DNA of 64,000 bases, taken from the NCBI RefSeq assembly GCF_001282625.1, contig NZ_CTEJ01000002.1:808501-872500 (forward strand), read 5' to 3'. The notes under the pieces were generated by a model. That model did no database searches and was not told the origin of the DNA. It was given only the letters and a program-made list of their open reading frames with translations. Source of the DNA: Lascolabacillus massiliensis. GTDB taxonomy: Bacteria; Bacteroidota; Bacteroidia; Bacteroidales; Dysgonomonadaceae. Position 1 is the first letter of the stretch. The number at the start of each line of letters is the position of its first letter. Of the stretch, positions 1 to 7,964 are shown piece by piece. A program made the translations under genes and the position numbers.

Positions 1-701
1 CTTAAAAGAGAATCGTATTTTAGTTCCAGTCCACTGGCTCCACCTTTTTCGATATCTTTATAGACGCTTCCTACTGTACGGTTTGCCAGATTTCCAAATG
101 GTTTTTTGCGAGAATTTCGCTCTTCAGCTATCAAACCACTCCTGTTAGATCTCTGATTCCAAAATGGGAATGTACGTATCTCTTTCAGATCTATATAGTT
201 AATATCATTTCTTAATATCTTCACATATCTTGATCGAATTGGAACCCTCTCATCAATCCCTTTGTTTTTATTTTCGAGAATCTGCCTCTCCTCTTTTTCA
301 CGAAGATTCCAGCCATTCATTATAATATTCTTATACTGAGATGCAGTGCGGTCGGGAAATTTTCTTGCAAGTGCAACAGACAGATCATCTACATATTTAA
401 CGAGAGTATCTTTCTTCATTCCATCAGCCCAAAAGTCCATGTAGATACTATAAATTGGTTCTGTAGATGCAAGTAGCTTATCATCATATGTATAGATATT
501 ACCTCTTTTTGGTAAGATAACCCTGTCTCTGATTACTGTCTCTTTTTCGCCCACCTCTCTCCATTTTCTACCTTCAGCTGAAAACATAATTCTGCCTGCA
601 GAAAATATAATCATAAATGAAAACAGCATTAAAACGGATACAATGAGTCCGTATCTACCCAAAATACCTTTATTTTTTCTGTTTTTATCCTGCTCTTTCA
701 T
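1..701 (-). CDS. ftsI: Penicillin-binding protein FtsI/PBP3, N-terminal part (runs off window start)
   Basis: This is the division-specific transpeptidase that cross-links septal peptidoglycan in the periplasm. I translated it by eye from ATG at 701; about 233 residues are present and the frame stays open to base 1. A short basic N-terminus is followed by one membrane anchor (about residues 13-36). Then comes the start of the PBP dimerisation domain, with RGNIYTYD, GLIAEERN and the GLELKYDSLL segment typical of class B PBPs. The catalytic transpeptidase domain lies outside the window. The gene begins 32 bases after the ftsL-like gene and follows mraZ-rsmH-ftsL, the normal dcw order. PBP2 would be the alternative, but the dcw position argues for FtsI. 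Confidence 0.88.
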   Translation of the reverse strand, partial: MKEQDKNRKNKGILGRYGLIVSVLMLFSFMIIFSAGRIMFSAEGRKWREVGEKETVIRDRVILPKRGNIYTYDDKLLASTEPIYSIYMDFWADGMKKDTLVKYVDDLSVALARKFPDRTASQYKNIIMNGWNLREKEERQILENKNKGIDERVPIRSRYVKILRNDINYIDLKEIRTFPFWNQRSNRSGLIAEERNSRKKPFGNLANRTVGSVYKDIEKGGASGLELKYDSLL

Positions 702-733
702 CTTTTCAATAAATTTGCTTCTCTAAAAGACTG

Positions 734-1063
734 CTAATCTATATAATACACCGGTTCATTTGTAATGACAAGATCAAGTCCTGCCTCCTCAACACGTCGT
801 TCTATTTCACTTTGCCTGCTAGCTTCAGTTAGACTTGAAGAAATAGTAAGTGACTCATATTTTACATCTTTAAGTTGCTGTTGCAGACGCTCTATATCAG
901 ACATCCCTTGCAGCATAGTATAACGATGACTAATAAACAAAATCATTATAATTACCAGTGCAAGAATAAATCTCATGTTTCGGAGGAAGAAATTCTCAGT
1001 CAGAACACTCCCTCCAAAAACATGGACAAACGATTTGCGTATGTTATCGAACTTAAATTTCAT
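734..1063 (-). CDS. ftsL: FtsL-like cell division protein
   Basis: A 109-residue bitopic protein: a cytoplasmic N-terminus of about 30 residues, one transmembrane helix (about 31-50, FILALVIIMILF), then a periplasmic coiled-coil-like stretch with regular Leu/Ile spacing (IERLQQQLKDVKYESLTIS). This is the architecture of FtsL, which recruits FtsQ/FtsB and FtsI to the septum. The sequence itself is poorly conserved, so the call rests on architecture and on its place between rsmH and ftsI. It starts 14 bases after the rsmH stop, so it is probably cotranscribed. Confidence 0.8.
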   Translation of the reverse strand: MKFKFDNIRKSFVHVFGGSVLTENFFLRNMRFILALVIIMILFISHRYTMLQGMSDIERLQQQLKDVKYESLTISSSLTEASRQSEIERRVEEAGLDLVITNEPVYYID

Positions 1064-1077
1064 TTTATCTGAACAGT

Positions 1078-2016
1078 TTATATTTTATCAAACAACAGTT
1101 TTTCTGCTATTCGCAATTTAGCACTACGAGAACGTGGATTTGCTTTTTGCTCTTCATCAGAAGGTACAATTACCTTCCTGTTCACTAACCTGAAAGGTGT
1201 AAGAGGATTCCCATAGAAATCTTTTTCGAGGCGACCTTCAAAATTTCCTGTCTTGAAAAAATTCTTAACAAGCCTATCTTCAAGTGAATGATATGAAATC
1301 ACACTTATTCTGCCTTCAGGCTTCATTACCTGTATTGCTTGCCTAAGCATATCAGTTAATGTATCCATCTCTTTATTAACCTCAATGCGGAGAGCCTGAA
1401 ATGCCTGTGCAAGTACTTTTTTCTCTTTGTCTCTTCTTGTAAATGGCTCTAATATTGATAAAAACTCATCTGTCTTTTTAATCTTCTGTGACTCTCTGAA
1501 TTTCACTATTGAGGCTGCAATTTTTCTGGAGTTTTTAAGTTCTCCATATCTATAGAAAATATCTGAGAGTTTATCGGCCGTATATTCATTAAGAATATCT
1601 GCAGCTGATATATTAGCATTTTGATTCATCCGCATATCGAGATCTCCCTTAAAACGAAAAGAAAATCCTCGACTAGATTCATCGAAGTGATGAGAAGACA
1701 CCCCTAAGTCGGCTATCAACCCATCTATGCTATCTACATTATAAAATCGAAGGAAGTTTTTCAGAAATCGAAAATTACCATGGACCAAGGTAAATCTTGG
1801 ATCGGGGATACTATTCCTAAATGCATCTTTATCTTGATCAAATGCAATTAAACGCCCCTGATCTCCTAGTCTTTTTAGTATTTCCCTGGAGTGACCACCC
1901 CCACCAAAAGTCACATCAACATAAACACCTGAAGGCATTATATTCAGACCGTCTATGCTTTCATTAAGCAATGCCGGAGTATGATAAGTATTGGGAAAAA
2001 TGTTGTCAGTATCCAT
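1078..2016 (-). CDS. rsmH: 16S rRNA (cytosine(1402)-N4)-methyltransferase RsmH
   Basis: Known in the family to N4-methylate C1402 of 16S rRNA in the decoding centre. The 312-residue length is normal for RsmH/MraW. The N-terminus carries the SAM-binding loop DVTFGGGGHSREIL (about residues 33-46). The family signatures DLGVSSHHFDESSRGFSF (about 103-120), DLDMRMNQ and SYHSLEDRLVKNFF are all present. It sits 47 bases downstream of mraZ and upstream of ftsL/ftsI, the standard dcw arrangement. The start at 2016 puts the conserved HTPALLNE motif close to the N-terminus, as expected. Confidence 0.97.
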   Translation of the reverse strand: MDTDNIFPNTYHTPALLNESIDGLNIMPSGVYVDVTFGGGGHSREILKRLGDQGRLIAFDQDKDAFRNSIPDPRFTLVHGNFRFLKNFLRFYNVDSIDGLIADLGVSSHHFDESSRGFSFRFKGDLDMRMNQNANISAADILNEYTADKLSDIFYRYGELKNSRKIAASIVKFRESQKIKKTDEFLSILEPFTRRDKEKKVLAQAFQALRIEVNKEMDTLTDMLRQAIQVMKPEGRISVISYHSLEDRLVKNFFKTGNFEGRLEKDFYGNPLTPFRLVNRKVIVPSDEEQKANPRSRSAKLRIAEKLLFDKI

Positions 2017-2063
2017 TTTGGGATATATTTAAATATATAAAATGATGTCCCCTTAATGGCTTT

Positions 2064-2516
2064 TTAAAAAGTTCCACCCATGAGTTCTTCCAATTTTGAA
2101 GAGAACTCATCTGGATCAACCAATGGCTTTTCTAATTCTTCTTTGGACCAGATTTCAATAGTGTTATCCACACCAAGGAATCGAACATTAGTTTCGATAA
2201 AAGCCATCTGTAAATATCGTTTCGGTATAAGCACACGTCCATTTGCATCAATTTCCAATCTTTCTGCATCTAACACAAACTGACGGAAGATTTGTTGCTG
2301 TTCTCTGTTCCACTTACTCAATCTGCTTCTGAGCTCATTAATCTCACTTTCCCAAACGCTGCCGGGATAGAGAACAAGACAATTCTGAAAAATATCTTTA
2401 CGAAGGACTAGAAAACTCTCCCCTTCATTTTGGAGACATTTGCGAAATATGGCGGGAATAAAAATCCTACCTTTTGCATCTGTCTTCGCTTCAATATTTC
2501 CCAGGAATTGCAACAT
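2064..2516 (-). CDS. mraZ: Transcriptional regulator / division protein MraZ
   Basis: MraZ is a ring-forming DNA-binding protein with two AbrB-like half-repeats that regulates the dcw cluster. The 150-residue protein shows both repeats: GNIEAKTDAKGRIFIPAIFR (about residues 6-25) and the second copy LEIDANGRVLIPKRYLQ (about 87-103). It is the first gene of the minus-strand dcw operon. Three tandem decamers lie 55-84 bases upstream of its start and match the kind of repeat MraZ binds (separate entry), so autoregulation is likely. Confidence 0.96.
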   Translation of the reverse strand: MLQFLGNIEAKTDAKGRIFIPAIFRKCLQNEGESFLVLRKDIFQNCLVLYPGSVWESEINELRSRLSKWNREQQQIFRQFVLDAERLEIDANGRVLIPKRYLQMAFIETNVRFLGVDNTIEIWSKEELEKPLVDPDEFSSKLEELMGGTF

Positions 2517-2570
2517 TTTCTAAATCATTTTCAACCTAATAGAGACATCAACGGTGTAAAATTACAAAAT

Positions 2571-2600
2571 AATCCACTTTTCCCCACATTTCCACACATT
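2571..2600 (-). promoter_or_regulatory. Probable MraZ box: three tandem decamers upstream of mraZ
   Basis: Read on the minus strand, the sequence is three back-to-back decamers: AATGTGTGGA, AATGTGGGGA and AAAGTGGATT. The shared core is AAWGTGKRR with exact 10-base spacing. MraZ proteins of several phyla bind short direct GTGGG-like repeats of about 10-base period upstream of their own gene. A TTATTTTG sequence resembling a Bacteroidota -7 element overlaps the promoter-proximal copy (about 2565-2572), which would suit repression by occlusion. Confidence 0.6.
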
Positions 2601-2753
2601 ATTTTACAAAAAAGTTATCAACACCTAAACACATACACATATACACCTGATTTAGTGGCAATTGCGACAATTACCAGGATTGTATGTTTAACTCAAATCA
2701 GGTTGATTTACAAGAAAATATCGTTTTCTCAGTACTGCATATGCATTTTTTAG

Positions 2754-2761
2754 TAAATTTG
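2754..2761 (+). promoter_or_regulatory. Putative -7 element for the acyltransferase pair
   Basis: TAAATTTG matches the Bacteroidota -7 consensus TAnnTTTG and lies 25 bases upstream of the ATG at 2787. I see no convincing TTTG -33 element at the usual spacing, so this rests on one box. Confidence 0.4.
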
Positions 2762-2786
2762 CGATAAAATTAAAGTAGAGTGAGTA

Positions 2787-3611
2787 ATGAGTTCAAACAA
2801 TGCGTTTAGAATTGATATTGACGGTATTTTAAAGGATAAAGCTCCGAAATATTATAAAAAAATACCCAAATTCCTTATAAACTATCTCAAGCGCACCGTT
2901 CATCAGGATGACATAAATGGAATTCTTGAGAGAAACAGGGATTTGGAGGGAGTGGAATTTATGCGTGCATTGGTTGACAAAGAGTTTAATCTGTCATTAA
3001 ATATAGAGGGAGAAGAAAATATACCAGAAGAAGGAAGGTTTGTATTTGCTTCGAACCATCCTCTGGGAGGACTTGATGGTATCTGTTTATCCGCTGTTTT
3101 AGGTGAGAAATATAATGGAAGAATTAAATATCTGGTAAATGATGTTCTCTATTATATTGAACCCTTAAAACCCATATTTGTGCCTATAAATAAATATGGT
3201 GCACAGGCAAAGAATTCAGCAAAAGCAATCAATGATGCATACGCTTCAGATAACCAGATTATAACCTTCCCAGCTGGTTTATGTTCCAGAAAGATAAAAG
3301 GAGAGATTATTGACCTGGAATGGATGAAGAACTTTATTGTAAAAGCGGTTGAATATAAAAGAGATATTGTTCCTGTACACTTTGAGGCAGTAAACTCTAA
3401 TTTCTTCTATAATTTTGCAAATATTCGAAAATCTCTTGGGTTTAAATTTAATATTGAACTTATATATTTGCCTGATGAAATGTTCAAAAACAGTAATAGT
3501 GAATTCAGAATCATATTTGGGAAACCAATATCATGGCAGGTATTTGATAACTCAAGAACGACTAAACAATGGGCACAATATGTGAAAGATATTGTATACT
3601 CAATGAAGTAG
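2787..3611 (+). CDS. glsA: PlsC-type O-acyltransferase, GlsA-like (glycine lipid synthesis)
   Basis: A 274-residue acyltransferase of the lysophosphatidate/OlsA superfamily. The acyltransferase block is visible as ASNHPLGGLDG (about residues 89-99), a variant of the NHxxxxD motif with one extra residue before Asp, and as the downstream block ITFPAGLCSRK (about 158-168), equivalent to the usual EGTRS region. There is no clear transmembrane helix, suggesting a peripheral inner-membrane enzyme. It precedes the GNAT-type gene at 3639 by 27 bases. In Bacteroides thetaiotaomicron an adjacent pair of this composition (glsB/glsA) makes glycine lipids, GlsA adding the second, ester-linked acyl chain. 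The specific substrate here is inferred from that pairing. Confidence 0.72.
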   Translation: MSSNNAFRIDIDGILKDKAPKYYKKIPKFLINYLKRTVHQDDINGILERNRDLEGVEFMRALVDKEFNLSLNIEGEENIPEEGRFVFASNHPLGGLDGICLSAVLGEKYNGRIKYLVNDVLYYIEPLKPIFVPINKYGAQAKNSAKAINDAYASDNQIITFPAGLCSRKIKGEIIDLEWMKNFIVKAVEYKRDIVPVHFEAVNSNFFYNFANIRKSLGFKFNIELIYLPDEMFKNSNSEFRIIFGKPISWQVFDNSRTTKQWAQYVKDIVYSMK

Positions 3612-3638
3612 TCACTTTTTTAAAGAAATAGAAATCAT

Positions 3639-4685
3639 ATGGAAAAGATAATCGATCCGGTAGATAAGAATCTTATTAAATCAGAACTTACAGTTCAAAA
3701 GAGAGTAAGAATCACAAATAAAGCTAATAACGAAATCTATGTTTTTACTAGTCATGATTCTCCTAACTTGATGAGAGAGGTAGGAAGACTACGTGAAATT
3801 GCATTCAGACATTATGGTGGAGGAACCGGACTTGAGGCTGATATCGACAAATATGATGTGATGAAGGTTCCATATAAACAACTTATTGTATGGGACCCGG
3901 AAAATGAAGAAATACTTGGAGGCTATCGTTTCATTTATGGCTCTGATGTAGAGTTTGATGAAAATGGTAAACCTATGTTGGCAACAGCCCACCTTCTTAA
4001 CTTCTCTGATGAATTTATAAATGATTACCTGCCCTATACTGTTGAGTTAGGCAGATCCTTTGTATCTCTGGAGTATCAGTCTACACTTATGGGTCGTAAA
4101 GGTATATTTGCACTTGACAACCTTTGGGATGGCTTGGGCGCCCTCACAGTTATAGATCCTCAGATAAAATACTTTTTTGGCAAAGTTACAATGTATGGAA
4201 CATATAATAAGCATGCCAGAAACATGATATTATACTTCCTGAACAAACATTTTCCCGATAAAGAGAAATTAGTCACTCCAATTGTACCTTTGGAAACTGA
4301 TACTGACTATAAAAAAATGGAGGCTCTTTTCCGTGGCAAAAACTTCAATGAAGACTATAGAATCCTTAATAAAGAAGTTCGTGCATTAGGATGGAACATC
4401 CCCCCTCTTATTAACGCTTATATGGGACTTACTCCTACTATGCGATTTTTCGGAACATCAGTAAATGATGAATTTGGTGATGTGGAAGAGTCAGGAATCC
4501 TTATTGAGATTGATCAAATTCTGGAGGATAAAAGAGCTCGCCATATCGAATCGTATATGAAAAGCAATCCGAGCAAACGCTTTCTGATGATGCTTAGAAG
4601 AAGGATTTCAACAAAAACTGGGAAAAAGAAAATCACTTTACTTAAAAAAAGAGATCGGAAAAGAGGAAAATCTGCTTCAAAATGA
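3639..4685 (+). CDS. glsB: GNAT-type N-acyltransferase, GlsB-like (often annotated hemolysin)
   Basis: A 348-residue protein with an N-terminal GNAT/OlsB-like acyltransferase domain (about residues 30-210). It includes MREVGRLREIAFR, LIVWDPENEEILGGYRF and the VELGRSFVSLEYQ segment. Relatives are commonly labelled hemolysin, but characterised members (OlsB, GlsB) transfer a 3-hydroxyacyl chain from acyl-ACP to the amine of ornithine or glycine. In B. thetaiotaomicron GlsB does the first step of glycine lipid synthesis. The C-terminus is strongly basic (KKKITLLKKRDRKRGK), consistent with contact with the membrane surface. It probably forms an operon with the PlsC-type gene just upstream. Glycine as substrate is inferred from family and pairing. 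Confidence 0.75.
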   Translation: MEKIIDPVDKNLIKSELTVQKRVRITNKANNEIYVFTSHDSPNLMREVGRLREIAFRHYGGGTGLEADIDKYDVMKVPYKQLIVWDPENEEILGGYRFIYGSDVEFDENGKPMLATAHLLNFSDEFINDYLPYTVELGRSFVSLEYQSTLMGRKGIFALDNLWDGLGALTVIDPQIKYFFGKVTMYGTYNKHARNMILYFLNKHFPDKEKLVTPIVPLETDTDYKKMEALFRGKNFNEDYRILNKEVRALGWNIPPLINAYMGLTPTMRFFGTSVNDEFGDVEESGILIEIDQILEDKRARHIESYMKSNPSKRFLMMLRRRISTKTGKKKITLLKKRDRKRGKSASK

Positions 4686-4802
4686 CACAGAACTCCTGTT
4701 TTTAACTTTACATACATATAATTTAACCACATTTTTTTACTTTTTGCAACCTGTTAAGTTGTCAATTGTAACTAATTGATAATTTAGCCATTATATCTAA
4801 TA

Positions 4803-4816
4803 TGCAATCGTTTGCA
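4803..4816 (+). promoter_or_regulatory. LacI-family operator upstream of susC
   Basis: TGCAATCGTTTGCA is a near-perfect palindrome (six of seven positions pair) with the central CG step typical of LacI/GalR-family operators. Its centre is 61.5 bases upstream of the -7 element TAACTTTG at 4871. A closely matching site sits at the same distance before the MFS transporter gene, next to the lacI gene. Placement upstream of the promoter rather than on it suggests activation rather than simple occlusion; that is inference. Confidence 0.75.
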
Positions 4817-4870
4817 CTGCTTAATTTCGTTAATTAAGTAGATTGCAGAAACATCCCATTTAAGAAAATC

Positions 4871-4878
4871 TAACTTTG
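4871..4878 (+). promoter_or_regulatory. Putative -7 element of the susC promoter
   Basis: TAACTTTG fits TAnnTTTG. No TTTG -33 box is found at 19-21 bases spacing, which would fit a promoter that needs an activator bound at 4803-4816. Confidence 0.55.
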
Positions 4879-4968
4879 TATAGAGTGTAGAGTTCTTTTA
4901 GTTAATCAGATCAATATTATTGATAACGTGGTATTAAAGTAAACAGATAATCTAATAATGTTAACAAC

Positions 4969-7929
4969 ATGTATGTAAAATTCAACAAAAAAACGAAAGC
5001 GTTTCTGATGATGTTTTTATCGGGGATGCTAATGATTTTATCAGCAAGTGCTCAAACAGGCACTATGATAAATGTCAGAGGTACCATTACGGATATTGCC
5101 GGCGAACCAATAATCGGCGCCAATATTCTTTTACAAGGTACTTCAAATGGAACAGTAACTGACTATGATGGCAATTTTGTAATTCAGGTGCCTTCAAACG
5201 GGGTATTAGAAGTTAGCTACATTGGCTACAATACTCAAACAATCTCAATCAACAACAGGACTACAATTAACATAGTTCTTGAAGAAGACAGAGAGATGTT
5301 GGAAGAGATAGTTGTTATCGGTTATGGCTCCTTAAGCAGAAAAGAGCTTTCAAGCTCTATTGTACAGGTGAACAGAGACCAGTTTCAACCGGGGGCTGTA
5401 AGTAATCCAATGGAGCTGCTTACAGGTAAGGTTGCAGGTTTGAATGTTAATAGTACAGCTTCAGCGAATCCAAACTCAAGTTCATCACTTCAGATCAGGG
5501 GTGCAACCTCAATATCTGCATCAAACGACCCGTTAATCGTTATTGATGGTGTTACAGGAGGTAATATCAGGAACCTCTCTTCACAGGACATTGAGTCAAT
5601 GACTGTGCTTAAAGATGCTGCATCAGCTGCTATTTACGGTACACGTGGTGCAAATGGTGTAATTCTTATCACAACAAAGAAGGGGTCAAAAATACCGGGA
5701 AAGACTCAGGTAACTTATGATAGTTGGCTAGGCGTGAACCTGGCAAAAGAACCTCGAACCGTACTCACACCTGACGAGTTTCGCCGTTCTAGGAGAGGCA
5801 CTGACTATGGATACAACACAGTTTGGTATGATCATCTTGTAAGAGATTTTTCATATGACAATAACCAATACCTGTCAATCAATGGAAACACAGGCAGTGG
5901 ACATTATGGAGCCTCTTTCAACTATAAGAAAGCTACAGGTATTGATATCAAAACAGCACGTGAAGAGTTCGGCAGCCGCTTTGTTATGGAAAACAGGATG
6001 CTCAACAACCGTTTGCAATTAAATGGTACACTCAATGCCAGAAGAGTTAACGAAACCTATGGCAATACAGGCATGTTTGATACTGCATTGAATATGAACC
6101 CCACCATGCCAATCTATAACGAAGATGGTTCATACTATCAGCCAACTTCACCTACAGGTGCAAGAAATCCAATTGCAGAAGTAAAAGAGATCGATAATAA
6201 TGGTCAGCGCATCTATGTGATGGGTACTGCAGAGGCAAAATTGAACATCGTTCAGACAGACAATCAGATGCTGAATACTTCTTTGAGCTATTCATTGCAC
6301 TATGACGATCTTAAAACAAACTATTACACACCTTCCACTTCTGGTGAATCATACTGGAGCGGTTACAAAGGACGTGCGAATGTTGAATATCAGAAATGGT
6401 ATACCAACCGGCTTGAATGGCTTTTCAACTACTCTTTGGGTCTTGATGACCACACCCTGCAGGCTGTAGTTGGGTATTCTTATGAAGCATCTAATTGGGA
6501 GAGACTTCAGGGTAGTAACAATAACTTCAATTTTGACAATATAAAATGGCACGACCTTGGAAGCGGGAGCTATCTTACTGAAGGAAAGGCATCTATGGGC
6601 ACTGGAGCATCTCTATCCAGGCTTATAGGTGTATTCGGACGTGTGAACTACAACTGGAAAGATTTGATCATGGCTTCTGTTTCATTAAGGCATGAAGGCT
6701 CAACAAAGTTTGGTAAGAATCAGAAATGGGGTAATTTCCCTTCTGCTTCAATCGCATGGGAGTTGGCTAATATGGATTTCATGGAGTCAAATTCAGGTTG
6801 GATACAGAGTCTGAAACCAAGAATTTCTTATGGTGTAACAGGACGTTCAGATTTCTCAGCTTACCAGTCACTTGCCACATACAGAACAAGATCTCAATAT
6901 TTTATTGATGGAGAGTGGGTAAAAGGTTATGCTCCATCAAACAATGCTAATCCTAAATTAGGATGGGAAAAAAGCATCAGCACCAACATTGGTGTGGATT
7001 TCGCTTTCTGGAACAGGCTCAGAGGATCAATTGACCTGTATGACAGACAGTCTAAAGATCTGCTATATAATTATACAGCTCCGCAACCTCCTTTTGTATA
7101 TCCTAACATATTGGTTAACGTAGGAACAACTCAAAACAGAGGTGTTGAAGTATCTCTTGAAGGAGACATTTTGAAAAACAGTGAAGTAAAATGGACCTCG
7201 GGAGTAAACTACTCTTTTGGATCTACCATACTTAAAACACTCTCCAACGATATTTATGAAGCTTCATATCTGGAACTATACCAAAAACCAGGAGTAGGAA
7301 CCAGTGAATATTTCTTCAGGGTACAAGAGGGAGGAAAAATTGGTCAATTCTATGGATACGAGTATGTAGGAGTTGAAAACGGGCAGATGATGATATACGA
7401 CAATGAAAACAATCCAGTTGCGGTAGGAGATGCTAAGGCTGAATATAAGAGATATATCGGAAATGGCACCCCTACAAACTACGCATCGTGGAGCAATACT
7501 CTCAGATACAAGAACTTTGATCTAAACATCTTCTTCAGAGGTGCATTTGGATTTGATATTTTCAACATGGGTACTTATGGAATGGGATTAAAAGGTGCAG
7601 GTACAGATAATGTATACAGGACGGCTTACACCAAGTATAAAGAGATGACAACAGGTGGTGGTGTGATATCATCATTCTTCCTGGAAAAAGGAGATTATGT
7701 AAGATTGGATAATGTCACTTTGGGTTATAATGTACAACCTAAAGAGAACAAATACATTAATAATGCACGACTCTTCTTATCTGCAAAGAACATTGCTACT
7801 TTCACAAAATATTCAGGCAATGACCCGTCAATTGTAAGAGTCAACGGAATTGAACCAGGTGTTGACAGCAATAGCGCATATCCAACAGCTACACAAGTAA
7901 GTGTGGGTGTAACTCTTAACTTTAACTAA
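4969..7929 (+). CDS. susC: SusC/RagA-family TonB-linked outer-membrane transporter (alpha-glucan PUL)
   Basis: A TonB-dependent importer for oligosaccharides; with SusD it forms the outer-membrane uptake complex. The order is: signal peptide (1-29, ending SASAQ), carboxypeptidase-D-like N-terminal domain (about 35-108, with GTITDIAGEPIIGANILLQG), TonB box region EEIVVIGYG (112-120), plug domain (about 130-235, with IRGATSISASNDPLIVIDG and AIYGTRGANGVILITTKKG), then the beta-barrel ending in an aromatic-rich strand. At 986 residues it is at the usual SusC size. It has no STN domain, so it is unlikely to signal through an anti-sigma factor. Starch or maltodextrin as substrate is inferred from the CBM26 and GH13 neighbours. 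It opens an operon with susD 35 bases downstream. Confidence 0.95.
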   Translation: MYVKFNKKTKAFLMMFLSGMLMILSASAQTGTMINVRGTITDIAGEPIIGANILLQGTSNGTVTDYDGNFVIQVPSNGVLEVSYIGYNTQTISINNRTTINIVLEEDREMLEEIVVIGYGSLSRKELSSSIVQVNRDQFQPGAVSNPMELLTGKVAGLNVNSTASANPNSSSSLQIRGATSISASNDPLIVIDGVTGGNIRNLSSQDIESMTVLKDAASAAIYGTRGANGVILITTKKGSKIPGKTQVTYDSWLGVNLAKEPRTVLTPDEFRRSRRGTDYGYNTVWYDHLVRDFSYDNNQYLSINGNTGSGHYGASFNYKKATGIDIKTAREEFGSRFVMENRMLNNRLQLNGTLNARRVNETYGNTGMFDTALNMNPTMPIYNEDGSYYQPTSPTGARNPIAEVKEIDNNGQRIYVMGTAEAKLNIVQTDNQMLNTSLSYSLHYDDLKTNYYTPSTSGESYWSGYKGRANVEYQKWYTNRLEWLFNYSLGLDDHTLQAVVGYSYEASNWERLQGSNNNFNFDNIKWHDLGSGSYLTEGKASMGTGASLSRLIGVFGRVNYNWKDLIMASVSLRHEGSTKFGKNQKWGNFPSASIAWELANMDFMESNSGWIQSLKPRISYGVTGRSDFSAYQSLATYRTRSQYFIDGEWVKGYAPSNNANPKLGWEKSISTNIGVDFAFWNRLRGSIDLYDRQSKDLLYNYTAPQPPFVYPNILVNVGTTQNRGVEVSLEGDILKNSEVKWTSGVNYSFGSTILKTLSNDIYEASYLELYQKPGVGTSEYFFRVQEGGKIGQFYGYEYVGVENGQMMIYDNENNPVAVGDAKAEYKRYIGNGTPTNYASWSNTLRYKNFDLNIFFRGAFGFDIFNMGTYGMGLKGAGTDNVYRTAYTKYKEMTTGGGVISSFFLEKGDYVRLDNVTLGYNVQPKENKYINNARLFLSAKNIATFTKYSGNDPSIVRVNGIEPGVDSNSAYPTATQVSVGVTLNFN

Positions 7930-7964
7930 TAAAGCTACTTTGTAAAATCCAAATAGAAAAAATT

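Larger units (their letters stand above)
4686..4968. other. Regulatory intergenic region before the alpha-glucan PUL
   Basis: This 283-base AT-rich gap has no credible ORF. It holds a LacI-type operator (4803-4816) and a -7 element (4871-4878), listed separately. A weak hairpin (TCAATT/AATTGA around 4758-4775) might end the upstream acyltransferase transcript, but it lacks a good T-tract. The untranslated leader of susC would be roughly 80 bases. Confidence 0.6.

Noticed and set aside
2164-2172. Perfect DnaA box TTATCCACA in mraZ and a similar TTATCAACA near 2623
   Set aside because: One box is inside the mraZ coding sequence and the other is isolated. No cluster, no dnaA/dnaN and no GATC or AT-rich unwinding array, so an origin is not supported.
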